NCBI GenBank assembly: GCA_003971905.1
Contig: RSEE01000087.1
Coordinates: 1-64,000, forward strand
Direction: 5' to 3'
Length of the DNA stretch: 64,000 nucleotides
From: Moniliella sp. 'wahieum'
Lineage: Eukaryota; Basidiomycota; Moniliellomycetes; Moniliellales; Moniliellaceae
Shown: piece after piece, positions 55,232-64,000 of the stretch
Layout of the letters: the number at the start of each line of letters is the position of its first letter
Position numbering within the stretch: position 1 is the stretch's first letter
Notes under the pieces: generated by a model
Seen by the model: only the letters and a program-made list of their open reading frames with translations
What the model was told of the DNA's origin: nothing
Database searches by the model: none
Translations under genes and position numbers: made by a program

Positions 55232-56299
55232 ATGAAGGCGCCCACACCTGGCCTGCTGGCCTACACCGAATCTGCGCAGCTGGCCGCCAAGAAGAAAGCC
55301 AAGAAGACGAGTGGCAAGGCAGTCAAGCCGACGTACAAGCGGACGACGGCGGTGACGCCGGTGCAGTACAGTGCAAGGCGGCGCAAAGAAGCGCAGGTGG
55401 AATTTGATGATGCGGAGCGGAAAGAGTACTTGACCGGGTTTGAGAAGCGGAAGCAACAGCGTCGTGCGCATGCGCGGCGGGAGATCGAGACGCGAGTCAA
55501 GGAAGAACAACGTGCACAGCGTCGGCAAGCGCGGCAGCAAGTGCGCGACCGCGCAGCGAAAACGTTCAGGCCGAACGGGACTTTTATGGCGATGCGTACG
55601 AAGGTGGGTTGGGGGGTGGGAAGAGTCAGAGCCGGACGGGGAAAACGAGGAGGGAGGAGAGGCACTCAAGAACCAACCTACCCTTGAGACGTTTGATACG
55701 GGCGACCACCTCACCACCGTCACCACTGTGGATGACTGGGACCCGCATGCTGTTGACGAAGAGTTGTGGGCGGCGGAACAAGGGAGCAAAGCCAAGCCCA
55801 AACCCAAATCCAAATCCAACCCCACGCTCCAACCCACGCACACGCCCATGCCCAAGTCTAGTTCCAAACCCAAGCTCACTTCCAGACTACGACTGGAGCT
55901 CGCCGACCTGCACCTGTGCCATCCCGAGGGGAAGGATCGATAGCGCCAGCGGATGCGATTGCGGCGTTGGTGGATCCTGAGGCGCAAGCGTCGATGCAGG
56001 AGACGGATGCGGTGCTGGTGGAGCATCTGAAGCGTGTGGATGCGCAAGCTGCGCAGCTCGCCAAGAACAAGGCCGACTTTCATTACGAGTCCAAGGCGGA
56101 ACGGCAAGCGCAGCAAGACAAGATCAAGGAGAAGCGTCTGGCGCAGGCGGAGAAGCGGAAAGAGGAGAAGATCCGGAAAGCGCGTGAGGACCCGACGAGG
56201 CGGCCCAAGAAGCACAAGAAGCAAATCGAGACCCGCTTGCCAGAACATGTCAAGCGCGCCCGAGCCAAGAAGGAGGCCAAACGCGCGGCTCAGAGTTGA
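55232..56299 (+). CDS. RRP17: Rrp17/Nol12 family nucleolar rRNA-processing protein
   Basis: The Nop25/Rrp17/NOL12 family is nucleolar and acts in 60S ribosome biogenesis; yeast Rrp17 has 5'-3' exonuclease activity. Exon 1 (55232-55603) starts MKAPTPGLLAYTESAQLAAK and carries the family core VEFDDAERKEYLTGFEKRKQ followed by a long basic coiled coil. A 67-bp intron (55604-55670) leads in phase to NQPTLETFDTGDHLTTVTTV with DDWDPHAVDEELW. That frame stops at 55943, but an overlapping frame continues to 56299 with NKADFHYESKAERQAQQDKI and KEKRLAQAEKRK, which matches the conserved KxxFxYExKAERK C-terminal block of this family. A one-base indel between about 55850 and 55945 therefore most likely joins them. 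If the early stop is real the protein would lose this block. Confidence 0.82.
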
Positions 56300-56792
56300 G
56301 TGCTCAGGACGGTGTAGGAAGTACAACTTACTGCGGGGGTGGCGGGTGCTGAGTACCGAGTGCTCACTGAGTGTCGAGGGCTGAGGACTGAGTATCAGGA
56401 CTGAGTTCAGTACCGAGTTCAGTACTGAGTACTGAATTACTGAATGCTTTTGTGTGTGGGTGCATGAGATCAAACACCCATGTTGTGGGAATCCATTCGA
56501 GTGCGATATCTGGGCGTCTTTACGCAGCCTCGTACAAATACAAGTCAGGGGGGGGGGGAGGACCAAAAGCAAAAGGGTAAGGGTCCAGGCGCTGCCCGAG
56601 GCCCTCCTCGCTCTCCTCACACATCGATCGGCGTGGTTGTCCACTACCCCAGCGATCGCACCAAGAACAATACAAAACACAAAACCCAACCCAAAGAAAG
56701 AAAGAAAAGAAAACAGACAAAGAGAGAAATAAAGAAAGAAAGGCTGACTGACTGGCACCTCTGTCCGTCTGCCACTTGTGCCTCTTGAAGCT
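56300..56792. other. Gap between convergent RRP17 and CaM kinase genes, rich in AGTACT-core motifs
   Basis: 56290-56445 is almost entirely made of CTGAGTACTGAGT / GAGTGCTCA / GTACCGAGTTCAGTAC variants. A G12 run lies at about 56550-56561 and an A/G-rich AAAGAAAGAAAAG tract at 56690-56745. Confidence 0.6.
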
Positions 56793-58115
56793 TCACTCGT
56801 CGACCAGCATCTCTGCTGGGGGTGCCTCATTGGCGGTAGCCTGTATGGTGCGCTGAATTTCTTCGACCTCAGCTGGGCGGACCGGGTTGGGTGCGATCTT
56901 GTGGGCCTCAGTTTGAAGGCGGTTGATGAGGCGAATGCCATTGATGGCCTTTTTGAGGGTGGCCTTACCACTGAATGCACGTTTCATTCCCGGGAGGAGA
57001 TCGTTGTGGGTGGATCCTTCGGCGAGGGGGGGGACTGGATGGGCGCGGTGAGCCAAGGATGGGCAAGTGCCTGGGAGGCGGTCATACGTTGTTGTTGGTC
57101 AATGACCAAGAGACGACGAATAAAGTCTTTAGCTGGGTCCGATACCCGGGCCCAGTACACCGCCGGTTCAAAAGCATAGCTTGCCGTGACGATAGCCTGG
57201 ACCTCTTCCGTCATGGACTCGCGGTCAAAGGGAGTATAGCCACACAGAAGGAAATAGGCAATCACCCCGATCGCCCATAGATCCACTGGTTTCCAATGCC
57301 CGCTTTTGGTGAACAGTTCGGGAGCCATGTAGCCCGGGGTACCACAAGTCGTGTTGAGCATCACCATCTTCTCGTCGTCCACGATGCGCGACAGGCCAAA
57401 ATCGGCAATCACCAGCTCGGCCGACTCGTCCTTGCTTTTGAACAACAAGTTCTCGGGCTTGAGGTCTGTAGGAGGCGGAGGATATCAGCAGCGGCTCGGC
57501 CACGGGGTGGGGGGGGTTGAAGGAGGAGAGGGAGAGGGAGAGAGAGGAGGTGCAGCGAAGGGTCACAGACGTACCGCGGTGAATGACACCATTGTCGTGC
57601 AGGTACTGGACTGCACTGGTGACGGTTCGAATGATGTGGGCAGCATCTCTATGGGCAAGAGTCAGTACTCAGTACTCAGCGCCACCGTCCTCCACTCGCC
57701 TGCTCCCCCGTTTCCCTCTGCACCGCCGTACCTATCTGCAGGAAAAGCCAAAACCAAACCAAACGTACTCTTCAAAATACGATCCGCGTTCGCAGATCCG
57801 GTCAAACAACTCGCCTCCCGTGCAGAGTTCAGTGACAACATAGAGGTTGTTGAGCGTCTCAAAGTAGTCGATGAGAGTGACGATGTTGCGATGCCCTTGG
57901 GACACTTTCTTCATGGCCAAGATTTCGTTGCGCACCATCGATTCGCGTCCCTCGAGTAGTTTCTTGCTGATGATCTTGCATGCGTACCGTTGACCATCGG
58001 AAATGCGCTGCGCTTCCTTGACCACCGCATACGTCCCGCTGCCAAGGGTACGGCCGGTCTTGTAGGCGCACGGGACGGTCCGCATGCGCTTGCTCGTCGT
58101 TGCTGGGGAAGTCAT
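56793..58115 (-). CDS. CMK1: Calcium/calmodulin-dependent protein kinase (CaMK I type)
   Basis: Exons: 58115-57769, 57648-57575, 57465-56793. Glycine loop TGRTLGSGTYAVVKEAQRIS, ATP Lys in YACKIISKKLL, hinge LYVVTELCTGGELFDRI. The HRDLKPENLL loop is split by intron 2. ADFGLSRI, TTCGTPGYMAPELF and HWKPVDLWAIGVIAYFLLCG complete the kinase domain, which ends at ALAHPWLTAPIQS. In the other frame a tail LPGMKRAFSGKATLKKAING followed by IRLINRLQTEAHK is the autoinhibitory/calmodulin-binding helix, ending PPAEMLVDE. One frame break lies at a run of eight G (57027-57034), an obvious homopolymer error site. The N-terminus before the kinase is only about 17 residues, as in fungal Cmk kinases. Confidence 0.93.
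57466..57574 (-). other. CaM kinase intron 2
   Basis: Donor GTACGT at 57574, acceptor CTCCTACAG at 57466; 109 bp. Restores HRDLKPEN across the junction. Confidence 0.9.
57649..57768 (-). other. CaM kinase intron 1, containing an AGTACT-core motif
   Basis: Donor GTACGT at 57768, acceptor GCCCATAG at 57649; 120 bp. Restores SYFEEDAAHIIRTV. It contains GTCAGTACTCAGTACTCAG (57661-57679). Confidence 0.9.
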
Positions 58116-58727
58116 GGTGGGAAGGGAGATGGAGATGGAGATGGAGATGGGGGTGGGGAGGGAGGGGAAGGAGGAGCAGGAGAAGGAAGGCTGGGTGGGA
58201 TGGGATGGGGCGCAGGGACGGCTTGTGCGCTGTTGGCAGATGGAAAGAAGCGCAGTGTGCCCCTGGCTTTTTTGGGTACTATTGTCCGTGGCGGCGTACG
58301 CGGCGCAGCGGGCGGGTGACAGGTGACAGGTGACATCATCCGCCTGCTCGCCGACACTCGCCTCCCGCCGGCACCAGGTTTATCTTTGATGGCCGGGTGG
58401 GTGGTAAAAGTACTAAGCATCAGATAGAGCCAAGTAGGAAAGGTACTAGTTACCGTTGAACGGGCAATGGTTAACCTTCGTGTCGGGAATGGGGATGGGG
58501 ATCTGGGGCAAGTATAACCTGCAGCGTCGCTACGGACGTATCCGTATGTCATAGCAGCCACCCTGAGGCCTGATGTCTGATGCATGCTGCCTGAGGGTCG
58601 CGCTGTTCCGTGGTTGGTGGGCGCCACCGCCCCGCATTTCGCTCATCTTGCGTTCCACATGTGGTACGGCTTGCTGGTAGACGAAGAAAATAGACAACGT
58701 GAGCCATGCACTAATCAGTGCATCCCC

Positions 58728-58846
58728 GCATAGCTAATCGAAAACGCTGGTAACAAGGTTCCGGATAGATATATGAGGACTACGTACAAAATTCAAGGTG
58801 GGCAAGGCCCACAAGATTGTGCACAAGAAATTTCGATTAGCTATGC
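58728..58846. repeat. Perfect 16-bp inverted repeat enclosing about 87 bp
   Basis: GCATAGCTAATCGAAA (58728-58743) and its exact reverse complement (58831-58846). Size and symmetry suit a small MITE-like element or a regulatory hairpin; no target-site duplication is obvious. Confidence 0.88.
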
Positions 58847-59734
58847 GCCATTGGGACCTTGTTCAAGCCAACACGCGTCCATCTCGTGATTGATGCGGTA
58901 AAAGACGCATGTTTGGTCTCTCGACCCCCAGCCCCCCTTGGCCATATAACCCGCATGACAGCTCTCTCACCACAGACGAAGAGCCATGCAACGCTGGGGC
59001 ATCCGTCGCGGGGAAAGGCAGGCCGGGCAGGGGACGGCGAATGCGACCGTGGGGATGGTCCCAAGGGGAGAGGAGACGGCGGGGCAGTGGCGAGTGAGCA
59101 TGGCTAGTGACTTCCGGCGGTCCGAGCACCGCACCGACACGCGCAGCCCGCAGGCTCTGCCGAGGCAGAGTGGCCACAGGAAGCGCATGGCTGCGCACGG
59201 TGGGCCCAAGCGTCAGGCCTGACCTCACGCGTCACGCCATACGGTCACGTGCTGGCGCCTCGGCGTCGGGCTTCGGGCAGGTGGTGGGTACAGCCGATTC
59301 ACTATTCACTCATCTGGCGGTGGCTTCGATGGGCTTGGGCGGCTGCCTCTGTTGTCGCACGACGGCCTGACCCAGGCCAAGCAAGCGCTTGCCCCGTCCC
59401 GCGTTCGATCGCAGCCGGGTCCTCTGCCCCGCTCGGCCCATCGAGCCGGTCGAGCGCAAAAGTGGAGCGGATGGAGCCGGTGGGCCCGGTCGGTCGTGCT
59501 GGTCGACCCGGTGGAGCCGGAGGGCTAAGGAAGCGGACAGCGACGCACAGGCCATGCAGGGACTAAGACTGAGGTCAGTGTTCAGGTTCAGTGTTCAGGT
59601 TCAGCGCTCAGGGCTTGCGGCGGGGAAGCAGGCTTTCATTTTCTAGTGGGCGTGGTATTATGTTGCTCGCCTGTGCGTGGATTTGGATTGGCTCTTTTGC
59701 CCCGCTCTAGTGGTGCGTGCGCTGCCCCGCTTGT

Positions 59735-59743
59735 GGTATAAAA
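59735..59743 (+). promoter_or_regulatory. TATA-like box of the START-domain gene
   Basis: TATAAAACC about 70 bp upstream of the ATG at 59806, within a GC-rich background. Confidence 0.45.
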
Positions 59744-59805
59744 CCGCCTCGGCCGCCACCCGTCGCGCGCCCCACACTTCCCCCCAGGACCTCCCCGCAA
59801 CAAGA

Positions 59806-60976
59806 ATGGTACGTGATTGATGATGGATCTGTGGCGCTTGTTCTCCCCCGCGCCTATCCCACCGCTGGACTGTCCACTGAGTACTGACCCTACCTCCGCC
59901 CCCGTGTGTGCGAGGATCCCACAGGCGCAGATTAACTTGCCAGCCTCGCCGTTGACTGCGAGCAAGACGTACCCCGTGCCTGTAGCCGAGTACGAGACGG
60001 CGCTAAAGCGGGCGTATGCTACGCTTGAGGAGCACTGGCCTAGTGGCGAGGGCAGTGGGTGGGAGTCGGCCGGGGAGAAGGACGGGTGGAGTTGAGCAAG
60101 AAGGTGGATGGGGAAGCGCCGGACGATGTGCCGTGGGTGCGGGGCAAGACGATTGTGGAAGGGGTTACGCCCGAGCAACTGTGCATGACGATCAATCTCC
60201 CTTCGTTGCGGAAACTCTGGGATGCGCGACTGGACTTTGGGTGCAGCGTGCAGCGCTACTCGTTGGAGCAATCGGAATTTTACACGTTGATGCGCTCGCC
60301 TTCGTATTTGGTCTGGGCGCGTGACTTGGTGGGTGTGCAATCGATTGCGACGACCGAGACGGATGCGCCCTTGGGCCCCACCTACCGCCTCGTCCAAACT
60401 TCAGTCCAAGATGAAGAGCATGCGCCCGAACAGGGCAGCTACAATGCCAAGCGGACCCGGGGCGAGTTGGTATTGAGTGCATGGGTCTTTGCTCCGGTTG
60501 GTGGAACCACTTCCGAGGGGGGCGCGAGCGCCAGCACCCCTACCGCCACCGAGGTGACGTACATCTGCCGTATCAAGCTCAACGGCTGGCTGCCCACGTC
60601 GCTCTTGTCTGCGCTTGCGACGGAAATTCCGTTGTGTGTCGGGCGGGTGCGGGACCTAGTGTACGAGGTTGGTACAGTACCATTTTTCGTGCACGAAGCC
60701 GGTACGCCGAGGCGCTTGCCGCAAGCGACGGTCGAATCGTTGGAGTTTAACAAGAGTCCGCGCCAGTGGTCCTCGTCCATCTACATTCAAGAAGCCAAGA
60801 CGATTGGAATTGCGTTTGACCCGGTTCGTCAGTTCCCCGATCCGAGCGTGACGTTGGCTGGTCCCGGTGCCGAAGGCGCCGCCTTTTCGATCGACAAGGA
60901 CGCCAAACTCATTTCCATCACCTTGGCCCCGACGGCAGTGGGAAAACAGCTGGACGTGTCCATCTTTACCAAGTAA
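59806..60976 (+). CDS. START-domain lipid-binding protein
   Basis: Exon 1 is just the ATG codon (59806-59808); intron 59809-59924; exon 2 starts AQINLPASPLTASKTYPVPV then AEYETALKRAYATLEEHW. One frame break at about 60085 (GACGGGTGGAG where one more G restores DGVELSKKVDGEAPDDVPWV). Then come RGKTIVEGVTPEQLCMTINL, PSLRKLWDARLDFGCSVQRY and YLVWARDLVGVQSIATTETD, the order (VELxKK, RGxxxVxGVxPxxL, RxxWDxRF, RDxVxVQ) of START/StAR-related domains. These form a pocket for one sterol or phospholipid molecule and act in lipid transfer or sensing. The later part includes VTYICRIKLNGWLPTSLLSA (typical of the START C-terminal helix) and a C-terminal beta-rich extension (SIYIQEAKTIGIAF...). About 350 residues; no membrane segment, so probably cytosolic. 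Confidence 0.8.
59809..59924 (+). other. Intron immediately after the start codon
   Basis: ATG|GTACGTGA ... CCCACAG|GCGCAG, 116 bp, phase 0. Only the initiator Met is in exon 1. The intron contains CACTGAGTACTGACC (59876-59890), a member of the AGTACT-core family. Confidence 0.85.
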
Positions 60977-63900
60977 TCGTCGTATGTTTTGTTCCATGTG
61001 TTTTCTGGCTTGGTTGAGTGGTTAGTTTGTTGGGTTGCTTTGTGTCCCTGGCCCCGGCCTCTCGTACCTTGTTGCGTGGTTGCATTGGCGCGTTTCTTTG
61101 TGCCTCTCTTCCGCCCTACTTGACTACCATATGATGGATGACCTTCGTTGGCCTGCCAATAAAGGTGGGAAAAATGCTATAGCCAGCAACAGTTGCGACG
61201 TGAGGAGAGATGGAGATCGCGGCCCGCCGGGAGAGAGGTTGTCAGGAGACGCAGATGGGGGAAGGGAAGCAGGGATTGCATACATCTATGGACGCACAGG
61301 AGGTATATGTACCTCCTCAGGAAGGGGGCATAGTCGAGAGGTGGACACAGGATCTCCCAACTGATAAGAATCACGCCATAGTGCCCATACTGGTCTAGTG
61401 GGCCAAGGGCCCCCTAGCACGGCGTGAGTCTGACAGAGGTACTACTACTACTACTAGTACTTAGTAGTGGTAGTAATAATAAGTGGAGAGAGAGAAGAGA
61501 AAAAGAAATGGGAAGGCGCCCGAGGTCGTTGGCCACAGCCTTCCCATTTGAGCGCGTAGTAGGGAGGTAAAACCTGGTTTTGCACGCGCACGGGATGCAG
61601 CTTTGGGTCCGTGCTTGCTCCCATACCGCCAGAGCCAAACAATCAAGGTGAAGACAATGTGGTCGGCAGTGGATTCGAGTCGGACTACTAATCAGAGAAC
61701 GAATATTACCCAGACTATCCCCGCGACGGCTAACTACTAAGCCACGAAAGATGATATAGTAACAGCGCGCAACGCCGAACGCAGAACGTCTATTGTGGCT
61801 ATCAGTCACTCTTGGCCTAGAACGCAACCGTATCGTCTTTTTTTGCCTATTGGGTATCAGCACTCAGTGAGTATTGAGACTCAATACTCTCTGTCCGTGG
61901 ACCATACGCGGATGTAATGAAGATACACCGGGTGCGTGCGACTGATGGCGGCGGACCCACAGCCTTCTTCTGCACAGCACAGCACGAAAGGAGAAGGTCG
62001 GTTGGTCCGTTAGCCGGTTTTGCTCGTCGTAGGACATGAGAGCCACGGCCGTGTAACAATGGGGTACGAAGGTCTAACGTGTAAACCCTTGTGCGAGACC
62101 GTGTGCGACCGTGCGCCCGTGAGACCGTGAGACCGTATGACCGTGGGGTACGGGATGTAGGGGGGCACCGGCTCGCAGTTATTGGCCGGTTATTAGCGTT
62201 GAAGAGTGAATTGGCAAGCGCGTCTCAGAGAAGAAAGAAAAGAAAGGACAAAAGAATCGAGAGAAAGGGGAAACGGACATACGAACTCAGGTACTATAGT
62301 ACACCCAGTACTATTAGCTGGGTACTAGTACTAACGGTATACGAGTTGGCCACGTTGACGTTGACCTGCGCCCTGGAGGAGAGGAGGAGGTTGCGAAAAA
62401 GCGTTGACGCGTTGGGAGTTTTGAGAGAACTTGTCTGATCTCTGATCTTGACGTTCAATGAACTTGGACCGTTGATAAGGTGGATGGATACCTTTGGATT
62501 GCGAATTGGCTGGACCTATCACACATGTGGCTATAACATGTGAGCTCAGCCACTCACGTGCACTGACCGCGCTAATGCCAATCAACGTTACCAGTTACTC
62601 TAGGTTAGACATTTTGGAAAGTGCCAAAAGCTGTGACATGTGATGTACTGACCGGCCACTGACCACAGAGACTGAGAGTACTCAATACTCAACACTGTGA
62701 GTACTGATGCATGGCTGGGCGTACCGCGTACGGCACACGATGTGGGGTTGCATGTGGTGCAATGGTCCAATGGCGCAGACCGTTGAACGTTGAACGTTGA
62801 CGTGACCTACTCAACATGTCACCGAGGACGGCATCTGCGGTACCCGTACCCGGTCCAGAAAGACTGGTGTGATGGTATACAGGATACAAATCACACTGAA
62901 TCGGTGTTATATTCCGCGTGCATTGCTCCGCGCTCCACTGGGTACGATGAAGCACATACCAGCATGCTCAGGTGCTCAGTATTCAATGACAACGATGATA
63001 ACGAGAGGGGAGCGAGAGGAGCACGACCTGTCCAATATAGCGAGTGTTGGGTGAGCGACGAACGTTGAATGTATGAACACTGAGTACTCAGACTGAGTGC
63101 TGAACCGTTGAACGCTGAACGCTGGCGTTGGCGCGTTGGGGAGGATACGTTCTAAGAAGGGAGATGCGTTAGCCGTGAATTGGCTGCGATGGGGCGTTAA
63201 GCTTTACGCTTTGCAATGGATTGAATTACGGCGGAACGAAAAGAGGTTTCAAGTAGAAGGACGTGTTTGACAGTGGGTGGAAATTAAGCAGGAAGGAGAG
63301 TCAAGCTTCAAGGCAGAGTAGCTTTTGAGGTTGAGGTTTTGTGCCGAAACGAATACTGCGTGGTGAGGTGGATGATCGAGAGAGGATGATCGATGGGCGG
63401 TCGGGCGCTGACTAGCTCACTAGCTCACTAGCACTGAGCCAGACACGGCCCAAAGGAATAAGAATAGGAGCGGTCTTAGATCTTACCCGTGCTGGACCAG
63501 TGTCGCGGCTGGGCCTACATAGTGGGTGTCATTGAGCCGTGTTGCATCACAAGCATACGCGTTACGACGTTAAGCATGACGCATCTTTTACCAGGTACCG
63601 TTCCCCCCACCGGCAGGTCGTCGTTGGGGCATCTTTACTCTGAGAGGGCAGTGTGAGATGGGCGATGTGTGATGGATGGTGTGGATGATGGGGACGATGC
63701 AGGATGGTCCAGATCTTGGCGCGGGGTGGAAGACAGGGGGTGATTAATGGGACACCAAGTGGCGGTGGTAGAGGGCCAGAAGCTAGCAGAGCCCCACCGT
63801 CCTCTATGGGGGCGGAGGGTGCGATTGCAGCAGACAAGGGGTAGCGGTTATGAGCGGTGGCCAGTGATTAATGATTAATGATTGGCTAGTTGCATTGTTG

Positions 63901-64000
63901 AAACTTGAAGCCTTTTTAGTTTTTTTGGATGTTTGGTTTGGTTGCAATTTGGTGTGGGTGGGAGGCGCGGGGGGAGTGAAAGGTGAACGCTGAGACGAGG
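60977..64000. other. Intergenic region at the right edge
   Basis: No gene recognised in about 3 kb. It contains a (TAC)n microsatellite (61440-61475), A/B-box-like tRNA debris on the minus strand (about 61655-61745), a GAGACCGTGAGACCGT minisatellite (62092-62145), and many AGTACT- and AACGTT-core motifs (61861-61890, 62437-62460, 62681-62710, 62780-62802, 62967-62985, 63058-63125). CACTAGCTCACTAGC occurs at 63417-63432 and TAATGATTAATGATT at 63868-63883. Confidence 0.5.
62092..62145. repeat. GAGACCGT/GACCGTG minisatellite
   Basis: Seven to eight degenerate 8-10 bp units (GCGAGACCGT, GTGCGACCGT, GTGAGACCGT, GTATGACCGT). Confidence 0.8.

Larger units (their letters stand above)
58116..59805. 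other. Divergent intergenic region between the CaM kinase and START-protein genes
   Basis: A GGAGATGGAGATGG tract lies directly upstream of the CaM kinase ATG (58120-58160). A perfect 16-bp inverted repeat brackets 58728-58846. 59440-59530 is a degenerate GGAGCCGGTGGGCCCGGTCGG repeat, and 59565-59615 a GTTCAGGTTCAGTGTTCAGG repeat. TATAAAACC at about 59735 is a likely TATA box for the START gene. No gene recognised. Confidence 0.5.

Noticed and set aside
59389..59646. Gly/Pro-rich (collagen-like) protein
   Set aside because: Comes from a degenerate GGAGCCGGTGGG repeat; no start context, no signal peptide, no conserved flank.

Overview
The window looks like nuclear DNA of a GC-rich filamentous or yeast-like fungus, most likely a basidiomycete and possibly Ustilaginomycotina. 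The support is: short spliceosomal introns (about 50-160 bp), mostly with a GTACGT donor; CCGCCATGG/CCACCATGG-type start contexts; an intron-bearing nuclear tRNA-Thr; interstitial CCCTAA-type repeats; and a clearly fungal gene set (ERG1, Ran1-type kinase, Atg14, Swd2, Rrp17, RecQ-type telomere-linked helicase). There are no prokaryotic operons or CRISPR arrays.

Layout, left to right. 0-2.7 kb: decayed Ty1/copia polyprotein. 2.86-3.32 kb: tandem 39-40 bp repeats flanked by two blocks of telomere-like CCCTAACCC sequence. 3.5-9.9 kb (-): a very large RecQ-like helicase gene with an OrsD-type N-terminal zinc region and, by my reading, a tyrosine-recombinase-like middle domain; it points toward the telomere-like repeats. 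9.9-13.5 kb: low-complexity DNA, two palindromes, the 3' tail of a second copia element with a candidate LTR, tRNA-Thr(AGT), and a cluster of ACGCGT boxes leading into RNR2. 13.5-14.9 kb (+): ribonucleotide reductase small subunit. 16.5-17.5 kb (-): eEF1B-gamma-like GST-fold protein. 17.9-21.2 kb (+): coiled-coil protein with a SILR/VRF N-terminus. 21.5-24.3 kb (-): neutral ceramidase. 25.5-27.5 kb (-): two unrecognised genes. 28-35 kb: gene-poor, AT-shifted island. 35-37 kb (-): seven-TM protein; then a tiny spliced ORF and ATG14 (37.5-40.1 kb, +), SWD2 (40.5-41.9 kb, -). 42-48.9 kb: second gene-poor island with a LINE-like remnant and minisatellites. 49-51.5 kb (+): Ran1/Vhs1-type kinase. 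53-54.8 kb (+): ERG1 squalene epoxidase. 55.2-56.3 kb (+): RRP17. 56.8-58.1 kb (-): CaM kinase. 59.8-61.0 kb (+): START-domain protein. 61-64 kb: intergenic, rich in short palindromic motifs.

The genes are unrelated housekeeping and regulatory loci (dNTP synthesis, sphingolipid and sterol metabolism, autophagy, chromatin, rRNA processing, signalling), not a cluster. Most coding genes are interrupted by single-base indels, often in homopolymers, while amino-acid conservation resumes at once in another frame. I read this mainly as uncorrected long-read assembly error, not mass pseudogenisation; the copia and LINE remnants are the exceptions. Because of this, many CDS spans below are the outer limits of a gene whose frame changes inside.

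The most unusual items are the recombinase-like/RecQ helicase gene beside telomere-like repeats, three families of dispersed palindrome-core motifs (AGTACT, AACGTT, CTAG cores) confined to introns and intergenic DNA, the ACGCGT cluster upstream of RNR2, and a 27-codon spliced ORF.
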